NCBI GenBank assembly: GCA_020161245.1 | Contig: JAIUOK010000004.1 | Location: forward strand, 62,001 to 126,000 | Source of the DNA: Actinomycetota bacterium | Lineage (GTDB): Bacteria > Actinomycetota > Actinomycetes > S36-B12 > CAIYMF01 | DNA: 64,000 nt | Reading direction: 5' to 3' | Shown here: one piece after another, positions 25,686 to 34,136 of the stretch | Layout: every line of letters begins with the position of its first letter | Numbering within the stretch: the stretch's first letter is position 1 | The notes under the pieces: model-generated | Databases searched by the model: none | What the model was told of the DNA's origin: nothing | Seen by the model: the letters and a program-made list of their open reading frames with translations, nothing else | Made by a program: the position numbers and the translations under genes

Positions 25686-25701
25686 ATACCCCCCGGGGTA
25701 C
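25686..25701. promoter_or_regulatory. CsoR/CstR-like operator in front of thioredoxin
   Basis: TACCCC-CC-GGGGTA (25687-25700), a perfect inverted repeat around a CC spacer, has the G/C-tract architecture of CsoR/CstR/RcnR-family operators. It lies 64 bp upstream of the thioredoxin start in a locally AT-richer segment (AACAAATACC). Regulation by a copper or persulfide sensor is inference; no such regulator gene is in the window. Confidence 0.45.
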
Positions 25702-25764
25702 TGTTGAGACGGCGAGGGCCGACGACCGAGGCCCCGCCCACCGACCCGACCTGGAGAGGCTCCC

Positions 25765-26145
25765 GTGCCCACCATCGAGCTGACCGCGTCCACCTTCGAC
25801 GACACCGTCACCGGCAACGACATCGTGCTCGTCGACTTCTGGGCCGCCTGGTGCGGCCCGTGCCGGATGTTCGCCCCCGTCTTCGAGGGCGCGTCCGAGA
25901 CCCACGGCGACGTCGTGTTCGGCAAGGTCGACACCGAGGCCGAGCAGCAGCTGGCCGCCGCCGCCCAGATCACCTCGATCCCGACGCTCATGGCCTTCCG
26001 CGAGGGCGTTCTGCTCTACAGTCAGCCGGGTGCCCTCGGGGGCCCGCAGCTCGAGCAGCTCATCCAGGCCGTGAAGAACGTCGACATGGCCGAGGTGCAC
26101 GCCAAGATCGCCGAGCAGAAGGCCGCCGAGGCGGGCACCGCCTGA
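25765..26145 (+). CDS. thioredoxin
   Basis: A 126-residue thioredoxin: FWAAWCGPC with redox cysteines 30 and 33, cis-Pro in TSIPTLM, and a C-terminal helical extension of about 20 residues (VHAKIAEQKAAEAG) beyond the usual 105-residue fold. It reduces protein disulfides in the cytoplasm. The GTG at 25765 follows GGAGAGG. The likely metal/sulfur-sensor operator upstream hints at induction by persulfide, copper or related stress rather than a housekeeping role (inference). Confidence 0.93.
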   Translation: MPTIELTASTFDDTVTGNDIVLVDFWAAWCGPCRMFAPVFEGASETHGDVVFGKVDTEAEQQLAAAAQITSIPTLMAFREGVLLYSQPGALGGPQLEQLIQAVKNVDMAEVHAKIAEQKAAEAGTA

Positions 26146-26665
26146 GGCGGATGCCCTACGAGCACCAGCGCCACCGGCGCCCCTGACGCGGGCCCGTCGT
26201 CCTCTCCCCCGTGGACGGCGGGCTCGCCCCGTCTCGGCCCGGCCTCTCCGCGGCGGTAGGCCCGCAGGAGCCGCCGGAAACGTTGACACGACGGTCCCCT
26301 CGGCGAAACGGACCGTTCACATCGCCGGGCGATGCTTCTCATGCCCGGTCGGAACGAGCGACCGGGTCAAGGCTCGGACCGCCAGCGAGCCGGACCGCTC
26401 GTCGGGAGCGGTGCTGGAGGGGTCCGTACGTGCGAGGGCGCGCCGTCTACTGGGGGACGGCGTGCCCTCGCCCTGTGTGCGGCCGGACCCCGCGACACGG
26501 CTGCCCGGCCTGCGGACCCTTGTCCCCTCGTCGAGGGACTCCGGCTGTACTGTCTGCGCGACGCACCGCCGGGGGGACCGGAAGGGCGCGGCGTGCCTCG
26601 CACGAGGCCATGCAGGCCCCGGCGCCAGGCGTCCCCCCTCTGCGCCGGGGTCTGCCCCTCGTGCT
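26146..26665. other. 520-bp intergenic region dense in hairpins, no credible protein gene
   Basis: This gap lies between the 3' ends of thioredoxin (+) and the DUF3048-like gene (-). It contains several strong hairpins: CCCGGTCG/CGACCGGG (26344-26366), GGCTCG/CGAGCC (26371-26391), ACCGCTC/GAGCGGT (26394-26412), a 14-bp stem 26434-26447 with 26456-26469, and a nested structure 26600-26664 whose inner arm is CCCCGGCGC/GCGCCGGGG with a CCCCCC-containing loop. TTGACA occurs at 26283-26288 but no clear -10 follows. The last hairpin could terminate the minus-strand gene. A non-coding RNA is possible; I cannot name one. Confidence 0.4.
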
Positions 26666-28501
26666 CTACCCGCCGACGCGGATGACGTTGCTCGACTTCT
26701 GCAGCCCGCCGCCGTCGCGCACCACGACCCGCCACTCGTAGCCGGCCGAGGCAGGCACGTCCTGGCGCTCGACGAAGCGCACGGGGAGGCTGCCCTCGAT
26801 CGAGCGGGTCAGCTGGGCCGGGGTGACCGCGGTCCACTCGGCGTCGGACCACGCCGGGCGCCGCTGCACCTGCCACGCCACCGGGGCGCCGGCGTAGAGG
26901 GCGGTGATGCGCAGGTAGAGCGACCGGGTGCCGTCGTTGGTGCGCTGCCAGGTGTCGATGAACGGCGTGAAGCCGGCGACGTCGGAGTTCACTGCGGTCC
27001 GCTGCGACAGCGACCTCAGCACGGTCGTGCCGGCGCCGACGCGCGCGTCGGTCCCGGGCATGGTGACCCGGACCCAGCCGGTCTCCAGCCTCGCCGCCGG
27101 CACGAGCACCGAGCCGTTGCCGTCGGTGGTCGCGCTCGTGACCTTCTTGGCGGCGTCGGTGAGCCACACCTTGACGCCCTGCACGGGACGACCGGCCAGC
27201 GACGGCCACTCGTCGAGGAAGGTGATCACAGCTCCGTCATCGGTCTGCCGGCTCGAGGTGGCCACGGGGTGGCGGCAGTCGCCGCGCTCGTCGGAGGACA
27301 GGTGCAGGCGCGGCTGAGGGAGCGGGTGCTTCCAGGTGCTGCCGCCGACCACGGCCGAGCCGGTCTCGGGGAGCAGGAAGATCCAGGTGCGGCCCTCGGC
27401 CACGCGCATCTGCGGGTGCCCCGGAGTCGCGAAGCGGTACGAGGTGCGGCCGGTCAGCGCGGAGCGGCTCCACAGCACGGGGTAGGCGCGCCCGCCGCGC
27501 AGCAGCAGCGCGCTGCCCGACCCGACGGTCTGGCTCTGGTAGACGACGGAGGCTCCGCCCTTCCAGTCGGGGCGGCAGCGGTACGCCAGCCGCGCGACGT
27601 CGAGGGACACCGACTGGATGATCACGTTGGTCGCGGTGAGCGGCACACGGTTCCAGCGCTTGTGGTAGCTGTCCCACTGCAGGCCCTGGCTGGGCAGCCC
27701 GGCGGTGGAGACGCGGTAGCGGCCGCTCTCCCAGCGCACGGTGAGGCGGGCCGGGTAGCGCAGGATCGCCTTCGAGACCGGCGTGCCCTTGCCCGCCGCG
27801 CGCTGCAGCCGGCCGGTCTGGAGGCCGGCCAGCGAGCGCACGACGCTCGCCCCGCCGGTGCCGGAGAGCTTCGTCATGGCCTGGCGCGCGGACAGCGCGA
27901 CGCAGTAGATGCTGCCGACCTTCTCGCAGCGAGGCCCGTCGCGGTACACCTCGGGCGCGGCCACCTGCTCGGAGAAGAGCTTGAGGCCGGAGGTGCCCGC
28001 TGCCTTCTTCACCGATCCGGCCATGCCGGAGAACGCGACGCCGATGCGCCCGAACTGGGGCAGCAGCTGCAGGTCGGTCTCGCGCAGGGAGCGCATGGGG
28101 CGGACCTTCGGCGGGACCGACGACGAGAAGATGGCGACGTGGCGGGTGAGGCCGCCCTCGACGAGCTCGGTGTAGACGAGGTCGGCGTTGGGCAGGCCGA
28201 CCTGCGGGAAGTCGCCGCGCATGACGTTGGGGATCTTCACCGCGAGGATCTTGTGAGCCGCGGTTGAGGACGCCGGCTGCGCCGTACGGGTGGTGCTGGT
28301 GGCACCCGCGGCCAGGCCCGCGGACTCTGCGTCGACCGCGCCTGCGGCCGTGGTGCTCGGCGCCTCCGGGGCGGAGACGCGGGGCTGCGCGGCTGCGGGG
28401 AGCAGACCGTTCTCGACGGTGCCCGTACCTCCGGCGACCAAGGTGCCGCAGGTCAGAGCGACGATGGTGATCGTTGCTGCAGAGTGGAGAGCGCTGGGCA
28501 T
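26666..28501 (-). CDS. secreted DUF3048-like protein (YerB family)
   Basis: A 611-residue exported protein. It has a signal peptide (residues 1-25), a low-complexity Ala/Thr/Ser linker to about residue 85, then the DUF3048 domain: AVKIPNV, LPNADLVYTELVEGGLTRHVAIFSS, VRPMRSLRETDLQLL. The second DUF3048 half follows with VLWSRSALTGRTSYRF and RTWIFLLPE, then about 190 residues of C-terminal sandwich-like sequence. Family function is not established; it is thought to be a cell-surface or wall-associated protein. AAGGAGG stands 10 nt before the ATG at 28501. The first domain is interrupted by an unusually long insertion compared with the plain DUF3048 layout (impression only). Confidence 0.82.
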   Translation of the reverse strand: MPSALHSAATITIVALTCGTLVAGGTGTVENGLLPAAAQPRVSAPEAPSTTAAGAVDAESAGLAAGATSTTRTAQPASSTAAHKILAVKIPNVMRGDFPQVGLPNADLVYTELVEGGLTRHVAIFSSSVPPKVRPMRSLRETDLQLLPQFGRIGVAFSGMAGSVKKAAGTSGLKLFSEQVAAPEVYRDGPRCEKVGSIYCVALSARQAMTKLSGTGGASVVRSLAGLQTGRLQRAAGKGTPVSKAILRYPARLTVRWESGRYRVSTAGLPSQGLQWDSYHKRWNRVPLTATNVIIQSVSLDVARLAYRCRPDWKGGASVVYQSQTVGSGSALLLRGGRAYPVLWSRSALTGRTSYRFATPGHPQMRVAEGRTWIFLLPETGSAVVGGSTWKHPLPQPRLHLSSDERGDCRHPVATSSRQTDDGAVITFLDEWPSLAGRPVQGVKVWLTDAAKKVTSATTDGNGSVLVPAARLETGWVRVTMPGTDARVGAGTTVLRSLSQRTAVNSDVAGFTPFIDTWQRTNDGTRSLYLRITALYAGAPVAWQVQRRPAWSDAEWTAVTPAQLTRSIEGSLPVRFVERQDVPASAGYEWRVVVRDGGGLQKSSNVIRVGG

Positions 28502-28892
28502 GGCGTGTGTGCCTCCTTCCGGGTGAAGGCTTCGGCCCCGGGGCGCGCGGACCGTCGCCGCCGGGCCGTGACGAGGCAGACACGGCCGGCGGTCAAGTCG
28601 CGACGACGCCGGCGCCGATGCAGGGCAGTGGCGGAGCCCGCGCTCACGCCTCGCGCGGAGGTCCTCGGACGCGCCCGCCGGCCTCGAGATGCGGCCTCCG
28701 CGCAGGCACCGCAGGATGGTCCCGGCAGCCGCGCCGGAGGTGGCCCGAGAACCCGCCGGCGCGGCTGCTCCGTGTCCCGGCCCACCCGCGCGCCTCGGCG
28801 GCACCCGCGCAGTTCGAAGGCCGCTGCCCCGTCGGGGTACCCTCGCCGCTCGGCGGGACGCCTTGCTTCACAACGCGAGCACATGTCCCCGC
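28502..28892. other. 391-bp intergenic region upstream of tRNA-Val
   Basis: This region is divergent between the DUF3048-like gene (-) and tRNA-Val (+). Next to the left-hand gene is its ribosome-binding site, preceded by the arm CCGAAGCCTTCACCCGG. TACCCT at 28838-28843 is the best -10 candidate for the tRNA transcript. No credible protein gene is seen. Confidence 0.4.
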
Positions 28893-28966
28893 GGGCGCAT
28901 AGCTCAGCTGGTTAGAGCACCTGCCTTACAAGCAGGCGGTCAGGGGTTCGAGTCCCTTTGCGCCCA
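28893..28966 (+). tRNA. tRNA-Val (anticodon TAC)
   Basis: A 74-nt cloverleaf: acceptor GGGCGCA/TGCGCCC, D-arm GCTC..GAGC, anticodon stem CCTGC/GCAGG with loop CTTACAA (anticodon TAC, reading GUA-type Val codons), T-arm AGGGG-TTCGAGT-CCCTT, and discriminator A. CCA is not encoded. A terminator follows directly. Confidence 0.97.
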
Positions 28967-29120
28967 CGACCGCTCCGGGGCGGGCACACGGCGAAGCCGG
29001 TGCCCGCCCCTGAGCGGTCTTCGGGCGCAACGGGTGTGGGCCCCCGCTGGCCATCTGAGCGCCAGCGGAACACCCGAGACCAAGCCGAACGATGGCAAGT
29101 AGGGGACTTTGCGCCCACGA
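28957..29120 (+). repeat. direct repeat of the tRNA-Val 3' end (possible att remnant)
   Basis: The 13-mer TTTGCGCCCACGA covers the tRNA 3' end (28957-28969) and recurs at 29108-29120, 151 bp apart. Between the copies are the terminator and a second nested hairpin, CCGCTGGC/GCCAGCGG within GGGTGT/ACACCC (29032-29074). tRNA 3' ends are the usual attachment sites of integrases; no integrase is present, so a remnant or a local duplication are the two readings. Confidence 0.5.
28968..29019 (+). terminator. tRNA transcript terminator
   Basis: A long stem: GACCGCTC (28968) pairs with GAGCGGTC (ending 29019), with the inner arm GGCGGGCAC/GTGCCCGCC. TTC follows. Confidence 0.7.
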
Positions 29121-29231
29121 ACGCCGCAGTCTGCGTCCCCTGCGCGGGGGACCTTGTCGGCAGGACTCCCCCGGGGTGCCGGTCGAGGATGGCCGCTGAG
29201 GGGGCTCGGGGAGCCCGGGTGGGAGCCGGTC

Positions 29232-32200
29232 ATGGCACAGGACCTGTGGGTCGTCGGGATCGGTGCTTCCGCCGGCGGCGTCGAGGCGCTTCGCGAACTG
29301 GTCCCCCATCTCCCCCAGGCGGGCGCCGCCTTCGTCGTCGCCCAGCACATGTCTCCGGTGCACCCGTCGCTGCTCATGCAGGTGCTCGCGCGCGAGACCT
29401 CGCTCGACGTCGTCGAGGTCGTCGACGGCCAGCCGCTGCGCGCCGGGGCGCTGCACGTGGTGCCTCCCAACCGCGACGTCACGGTGTCGGGCGAGAACCT
29501 GCTCATCCGGCAGGCCACACCGCGCATCAGCCCGCAGCCCAGCATCGACGCGCTGCTCACGTCGCTCGCGTCGTCCTGGGGCCCTAAGGCCGTGGCTATC
29601 GTGCTCTCGGGCACGGGCACCGACGGCGCCCTCGGCGTCGCGGCGGTCAAGGAGGCGGGCGGGTACGTCCTCGTGCAGGACCCCGACAGCGCCGCCTACC
29701 GCGACATGCCGGTGGCCGCGCTCGACTCCGGCGTCGTCGACCTGCTCCTGCCGCCTGAGCGCATCGGCAGCGCGCTGTCGTCGCTGCTGGCCGGCGACCC
29801 CGTGCAGGGAGCCTCGCGCTGGTCCGACGACGCGCTGATGGCGTCGCTGGCGCGCGAGACGCGCAAGGCGACCGGATGGGACCTCGCGGCGTACAAGGAC
29901 GGCACGGTGACTCGGCAGCTCACCAAGCGCATGCACGCGCTGGGGCTGCAGACGCGCGAGGAGTACGTCGCCCACGCGCTCGCCGACCAGGCCGAGCTGG
30001 TCGAGCTGCGCGACTCCATGCTCATCACCGTCACCGGGTTCCTCCGCGACCGGGCCAGCTTCGACGCGCTGAGGGAGCAGGTGCGCGCGCTGGTCGCCGC
30101 GAAGGCGCCGGGCGACGACGTGCGCGCCTGGGTCGCCGGCTGCGCCACGGGCGAGGAGGCCTACAGCGTCGCGATGCTGCTGCTCGATGCGATCGAGGCG
30201 CGCGGCAACGACCTGACTCTGAAGGTGTTCGCGACCGACATCAGCGACCGCGCGATGGATGTCGCGCGCCGAGGGCGCTACCCCGCCTCGTCGGCCGAGG
30301 ACATCCCGGAGGACTGGCGCCAGCGCTGGCTCGACCAGGACGGCGACGCCGTCGTCGTGCGCAAGGGCCTGCGCGAGCTCGTCGTGTTCGCGCGGCAGGA
30401 CCTCACGCGCGACCCGCCGCTGGTGCGCATGGACCTGGTCACGTGCCGCAACCTGCTCATCTACCTCGTGCCCACCGTCCAGGCGCGCGTCATGAACAAC
30501 ATCGGCGCCTCGCTCGCGATCGACGGGCTGCTCTTCCTCGGGCGCTCCGAGGCAGGGCCGGCCGAGACGTCGGGGTTCATCCCCGTGAGCGCCTCGCACC
30601 GCATCTACCGCCGCGGCGAGCGGATCCGCGTCCCGTCGTTCCGCACGCTCGTGCCGACGTCCGTCCCCCCGGCGCCGGTGCCGGAGAGCCGACGGGCTCC
30701 GCGCGACGACCTGCGCGACCTTGTGCGCGACCGCCTGCTCGCCGTGTACGGGCCGCCGTCGGTGCTCGTCGACTCGTCGTACACGCCCGTGCACCAGGTC
30801 GGCGACGTCGCCCGGTTCCTCGGGCTTCCGCCGCAGGGCGGCGACTTCGTCCTCGGCGACATGGTCCTGCCGTCGCTGCGCACCGAGGTGCTGACGCTGC
30901 TCGGCCGCGTCGTGCACGGCGAGGCGGGCGTCCGCTCGGCGTCGCTGCTGGCCCGCCACCCCGACGGCACGTCCGAGCGCGTCACCGTCCAGGTCACACG
31001 CGCCTCTGCGCTGCGCGGCGACGAGCCGCACTTCCTGGTCTCGTTCCTCCCCGTGTCGGGCGAGGAGCCCGCGTCGGACGGCGGCGCAGGTGCCGAGCCG
31101 CGGCCGGTGGGCGAGCTGGAGAACGAGCTCGCCGGCACGCGCGAGCACCTGCATGCCGTCGTCGAGGAGCTGGAGGCCTCCAACGAGGAGCTCCAGGCGA
31201 TGAACGAGGAGCTGCAGGCCTCGAGCGAGGAGCTGCAGGCCACCAACGAGGAGCTCGAGACCACGAACGAGGAGCTCCAGGCCACCAACGAGGAGCTCAC
31301 CACCGTCAACGAGACCCTCGAGGTCCGCTCGACCGAGCTCACCGAGACCAACGCGGTGCTCCAGAGCATCCAGGACTCGGTCCACACGGCGATCGTCATC
31401 GTCGATACCGAGATGCGGGTGCTCAGCTTCTCGCCTCTGGCCGTCAAGGTCTTCGGCCTGACCCGCGCGGACCTCGGCACCGATCTCAGCCGCCTGCCCT
31501 CGCACCTCGACGTGAGCCATCTGCGCGAGCTCGTCGAGCGGATGCTGCTCGACGACGACCCCGTGGTGGAGGAGGTCCGCACCGGCACGACGACGTACCT
31601 CCTGCAGGTCGCGGCGTACCGGCCGCACGACCGAGTGGGCGGCGCGATCCTCGCGCTCAGCGACATCACCGAGCTCGACGAGGCCCGCCGCGACCTCGCC
31701 GGGCGCGCCGAGGAGGTGCAGGTCCTCGCCGAGGCCCTGCCGCACATGCTCTTCCGCGCCGACGTCGCCATGACGCGATTCACCTACGTGTCGCCGTCGT
31801 CGCGGCTGCTGCTGGGCATCGAGCCCGAGGCCCTGCTCGCGGACATGGGGCTGCTCACCGGCCAGCTGCTGCCCGCCGACGCCGCGGTGCTCGACGAGCA
31901 GCGGGCCCGCATGTTCGGCGCCGACACCGCCATGGACTACCGGCTCGTCCGGCCCGACGGCACGCACCAGGTGCTCCGCGAGGTGAGTCGTGTCGTGCCG
32001 TCCGGCATGGGCACCGCACGCATCGGAACCCTCATCGACATCACCGACCTGAGCGAGGCGCTCGACGAGGCCGAGCGCCACCGGCGGCGCTCCGAGGGCA
32101 TCTACCGCCTCGGCGGCGGCGCGATGCTGCTCGTGTCCGTGCACGGCCGGATCCACGACGCCAACGACGTCGCCTGCACGCTGCTCGGGCGCACGCACGA

Positions 32201-34136
32201 CGAGCTCGAGGGCACCGCGGTCGCCGACCTGGCCACCGTCGACGCCGCCCGCCTCGCCGAGCTTGCGAGGACGGCCCAGCGCGAAGGGAGCGCCCACGAC
32301 CAGGTGCGGCTGATGTCGGGCGACGGCCGCGAGCTGCAGGTGGTCGTCCATCTCGCGCGCGTGGATCTCGACGGGCCCGATCCGGACGACGCCTTCCTCG
32401 TCGCATCGCTGCACGACCTCACCGACCTCGAGCTGTCGCGGCGATCGAGCGAGGCACGCCGCGCCCAGTTCGAGGCGGTGTTCAACCACACCGGCGCGGC
32501 GATGGCGGTGCTGAGCACCGACGGCCGGATCTCCCGCTGCAACAGGGCCTTCGGCGAGCTGCTCGGACGCGAGGACGACGAGGTGGTCGGCCGTCGCACG
32601 ACCGACCTCACCCACCCCGAGGATGTCGGAAACGACCTCCAGCTGTTCGCCGAGCTCGTGCGGGCCGAGCGCTCGTCGTACCAGGTGGAGAAGCGGTTCG
32701 TGCGCTCCGACGGCCAGCCGGTGTGGGCGCGCGTCATCGTGTCGGCAGCCCGCACGACCGGTGGCCCGACGCCCGACGACCTCGTCATCATGACGCTGCT
32801 CGATGTCAGCGAGGAGCGGCGGCGCGAGGCCGATGCCCTTCGCCTGTCGCGCTCCGACCCGCTCACCGGGCTGGCCAACCGCCTGCTCGTCTTCGACCGC
32901 CTCGAGCAGGAGCTCCACCGCGCGCACCGCACCGGCGGGCTCGTCAGCGTCCTGTTCATCGACCTCGACGGCTTCAAGGGCATCAACGACCGGCTCGGGC
33001 ACGAGGCCGGCGACACGGTGCTGCGCATCGTGGCCGACCGCATCCGGGGCAGCGTCCGCGACAGCGACTCGGTGGCGCGCCTGGGCGGCGACGAGTTCCT
33101 CGTGGTGGCGCCGCACGACCAGGGCCAGTCGGCGCACGAGGGCATGCGCCTCGCGGAGCGCATCATCAGCGCGTGCGCCCAGCCCGTGCAGGTCGGCGAG
33201 AACGGCTCCACCACATGGCTGCGCCTGTGCGCCAGCGTCGGCGTCGCCCAGTACCCGGCCGACGGCGAGGACGCCGACGAGCTCGTGCGGCGGGCCGACA
33301 CCGCGATGTACTCGGCCAAGCAGCGCGGCGGCGACCAGGTGCGCTTCTACAGCTCGCGGCTGCAGGACAGCGAGCGCATGCGCAGCGCTGCGCGGGCGGA
33401 GCTCTCGTCCGCCGTGGAGTCGGGCCTCGTGGTGCCCTGGTACCAGCCGATCTACGCCGCCGACGGGCTGCGGCCCCACGGCGTCGAAGTGCTCGCCCGG
33501 TGGCAGCACCCCGACCGCGGGGTGCTCGACCCGGTCGACTTCCTCGCGCAGGCCGAGGAGTTCCATCTGCTCGACGCGCTCACGGAGCACCTCGTCGCCC
33601 AGGTGGTCGACGACCTGCCGAAGCTGCGCACCGTGGTGCCGGGGCTCACGGTGTCGCTCAACCTCGCCGTGCCGCAGCTCGTGCGGCCGCAGGTGCTCGC
33701 GGCTCTGCTCGAGGCCGCCGGACCCACTCTCGAAGGCTGGGTCGTGGAGGTCACCGAGGACGCCGCCTTCACCGAGCCGGCCGCGGTGCACGACGCCGTC
33801 GCGCAGCTGCAGGCCGCGGGCGCCTCGGTGTCGCTCGACGACTTCGGCACCGGGTACTCGAGCGTGCTGCACCTGCGCGACTACGGCTTCGACGAGCTCA
33901 AGATCGACCGGGCGTTCGTCAGCAGGGCGACCGACCCCGAGGGGCGGGCGCTGCTCGAGGCCATGCTCGCGATGGCGCACGCGCTCGGAGCACGCACGGT
34001 GGCGGAGGGCGTCGAGACCGGGGAGCAGCACTCGGTGCTCGTCGAGCTCGGCGTCGACCTCCTCCAGGGCTACCTGCTCGGGCGGCCCCAGGACGCGGCC
34101 ACGACGGCCGCCTGGCTCAGCAGGAGCTTCGCATGA
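29232..34136 (+). CDS. CheB-CheR-coiled coil-PAS-GGDEF-EAL signalling protein
   Basis: A 1634-residue multidomain sensor. Residues 1-190 are a CheB methylesterase with Ser13 (GASAGG), His39 (AQHMSP) and Asp131 (GTGTDG). Residues 205-480 are a CheR methyltransferase (GCATGEEAYS near 303, FATDIS, CRNLLIY). Residues 626-706 are a coiled coil of E-E-L-Q-A-x-N repeats. About four PAS-like domains follow (710-1190). A GGDEF domain has GGDEF at 1285-1289 preceded five residues earlier by an RDSD I-site. The EAL domain has EVL at 1419, DDFGTGYSS at 1536, LKID and EGVE. All catalytic motifs look intact, so it may both make and degrade c-di-GMP. The ATG at 29232 has only a weak GGGAG upstream. ATGA overlap with the next gene. 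Confidence 0.93.
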   Translation: MAQDLWVVGIGASAGGVEALRELVPHLPQAGAAFVVAQHMSPVHPSLLMQVLARETSLDVVEVVDGQPLRAGALHVVPPNRDVTVSGENLLIRQATPRISPQPSIDALLTSLASSWGPKAVAIVLSGTGTDGALGVAAVKEAGGYVLVQDPDSAAYRDMPVAALDSGVVDLLLPPERIGSALSSLLAGDPVQGASRWSDDALMASLARETRKATGWDLAAYKDGTVTRQLTKRMHALGLQTREEYVAHALADQAELVELRDSMLITVTGFLRDRASFDALREQVRALVAAKAPGDDVRAWVAGCATGEEAYSVAMLLLDAIEARGNDLTLKVFATDISDRAMDVARRGRYPASSAEDIPEDWRQRWLDQDGDAVVVRKGLRELVVFARQDLTRDPPLVRMDLVTCRNLLIYLVPTVQARVMNNIGASLAIDGLLFLGRSEAGPAETSGFIPVSASHRIYRRGERIRVPSFRTLVPTSVPPAPVPESRRAPRDDLRDLVRDRLLAVYGPPSVLVDSSYTPVHQVGDVARFLGLPPQGGDFVLGDMVLPSLRTEVLTLLGRVVHGEAGVRSASLLARHPDGTSERVTVQVTRASALRGDEPHFLVSFLPVSGEEPASDGGAGAEPRPVGELENELAGTREHLHAVVEELEASNEELQAMNEELQASSEELQATNEELETTNEELQATNEELTTVNETLEVRSTELTETNAVLQSIQDSVHTAIVIVDTEMRVLSFSPLAVKVFGLTRADLGTDLSRLPSHLDVSHLRELVERMLLDDDPVVEEVRTGTTTYLLQVAAYRPHDRVGGAILALSDITELDEARRDLAGRAEEVQVLAEALPHMLFRADVAMTRFTYVSPSSRLLLGIEPEALLADMGLLTGQLLPADAAVLDEQRARMFGADTAMDYRLVRPDGTHQVLREVSRVVPSGMGTARIGTLIDITDLSEALDEAERHRRRSEGIYRLGGGAMLLVSVHGRIHDANDVACTLLGRTHDELEGTAVADLATVDAARLAELARTAQREGSAHDQVRLMSGDGRELQVVVHLARVDLDGPDPDDAFLVASLHDLTDLELSRRSSEARRAQFEAVFNHTGAAMAVLSTDGRISRCNRAFGELLGREDDEVVGRRTTDLTHPEDVGNDLQLFAELVRAERSSYQVEKRFVRSDGQPVWARVIVSAARTTGGPTPDDLVIMTLLDVSEERRREADALRLSRSDPLTGLANRLLVFDRLEQELHRAHRTGGLVSVLFIDLDGFKGINDRLGHEAGDTVLRIVADRIRGSVRDSDSVARLGGDEFLVVAPHDQGQSAHEGMRLAERIISACAQPVQVGENGSTTWLRLCASVGVAQYPADGEDADELVRRADTAMYSAKQRGGDQVRFYSSRLQDSERMRSAARAELSSAVESGLVVPWYQPIYAADGLRPHGVEVLARWQHPDRGVLDPVDFLAQAEEFHLLDALTEHLVAQVVDDLPKLRTVVPGLTVSLNLAVPQLVRPQVLAALLEAAGPTLEGWVVEVTEDAAFTEPAAVHDAVAQLQAAGASVSLDDFGTGYSSVLHLRDYGFDELKIDRAFVSRATDPEGRALLEAMLAMAHALGARTVAEGVETGEQHSVLVELGVDLLQGYLLGRPQDAATTAAWLSRSFA

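Noticed and set aside
26283-26311. Complete sigma-70 promoter at TTGACA
   Set aside because: No TAnnnT-like -10 occurs 16-19 nt downstream, so the hexamer alone is not convincing.
26600-26664. 6C RNA
   Set aside because: One hairpin loop contains CCCCCC, but the second C-rich hairpin of the family is not found in the expected place.
26332-26685. 117-codon frame on the plus strand in the hairpin-rich gap
   Set aside because: Arg/Pro/Gly/Cys-rich with no motif or ribosome-binding site; the hairpins explain the sequence better.
29021-29120. Second tRNA gene after tRNA-Val
   Set aside because: Only the last 13 bases match the tRNA 3' end; no D-arm, anticodon arm or T-arm can be formed.
28926-34031. 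1701-codon open frame on the minus strand
   Set aside because: It mirrors the CheB-CheR-GGDEF-EAL gene; its composition (His, Arg, Val, Gly) is that of an antisense frame and no domain is seen.
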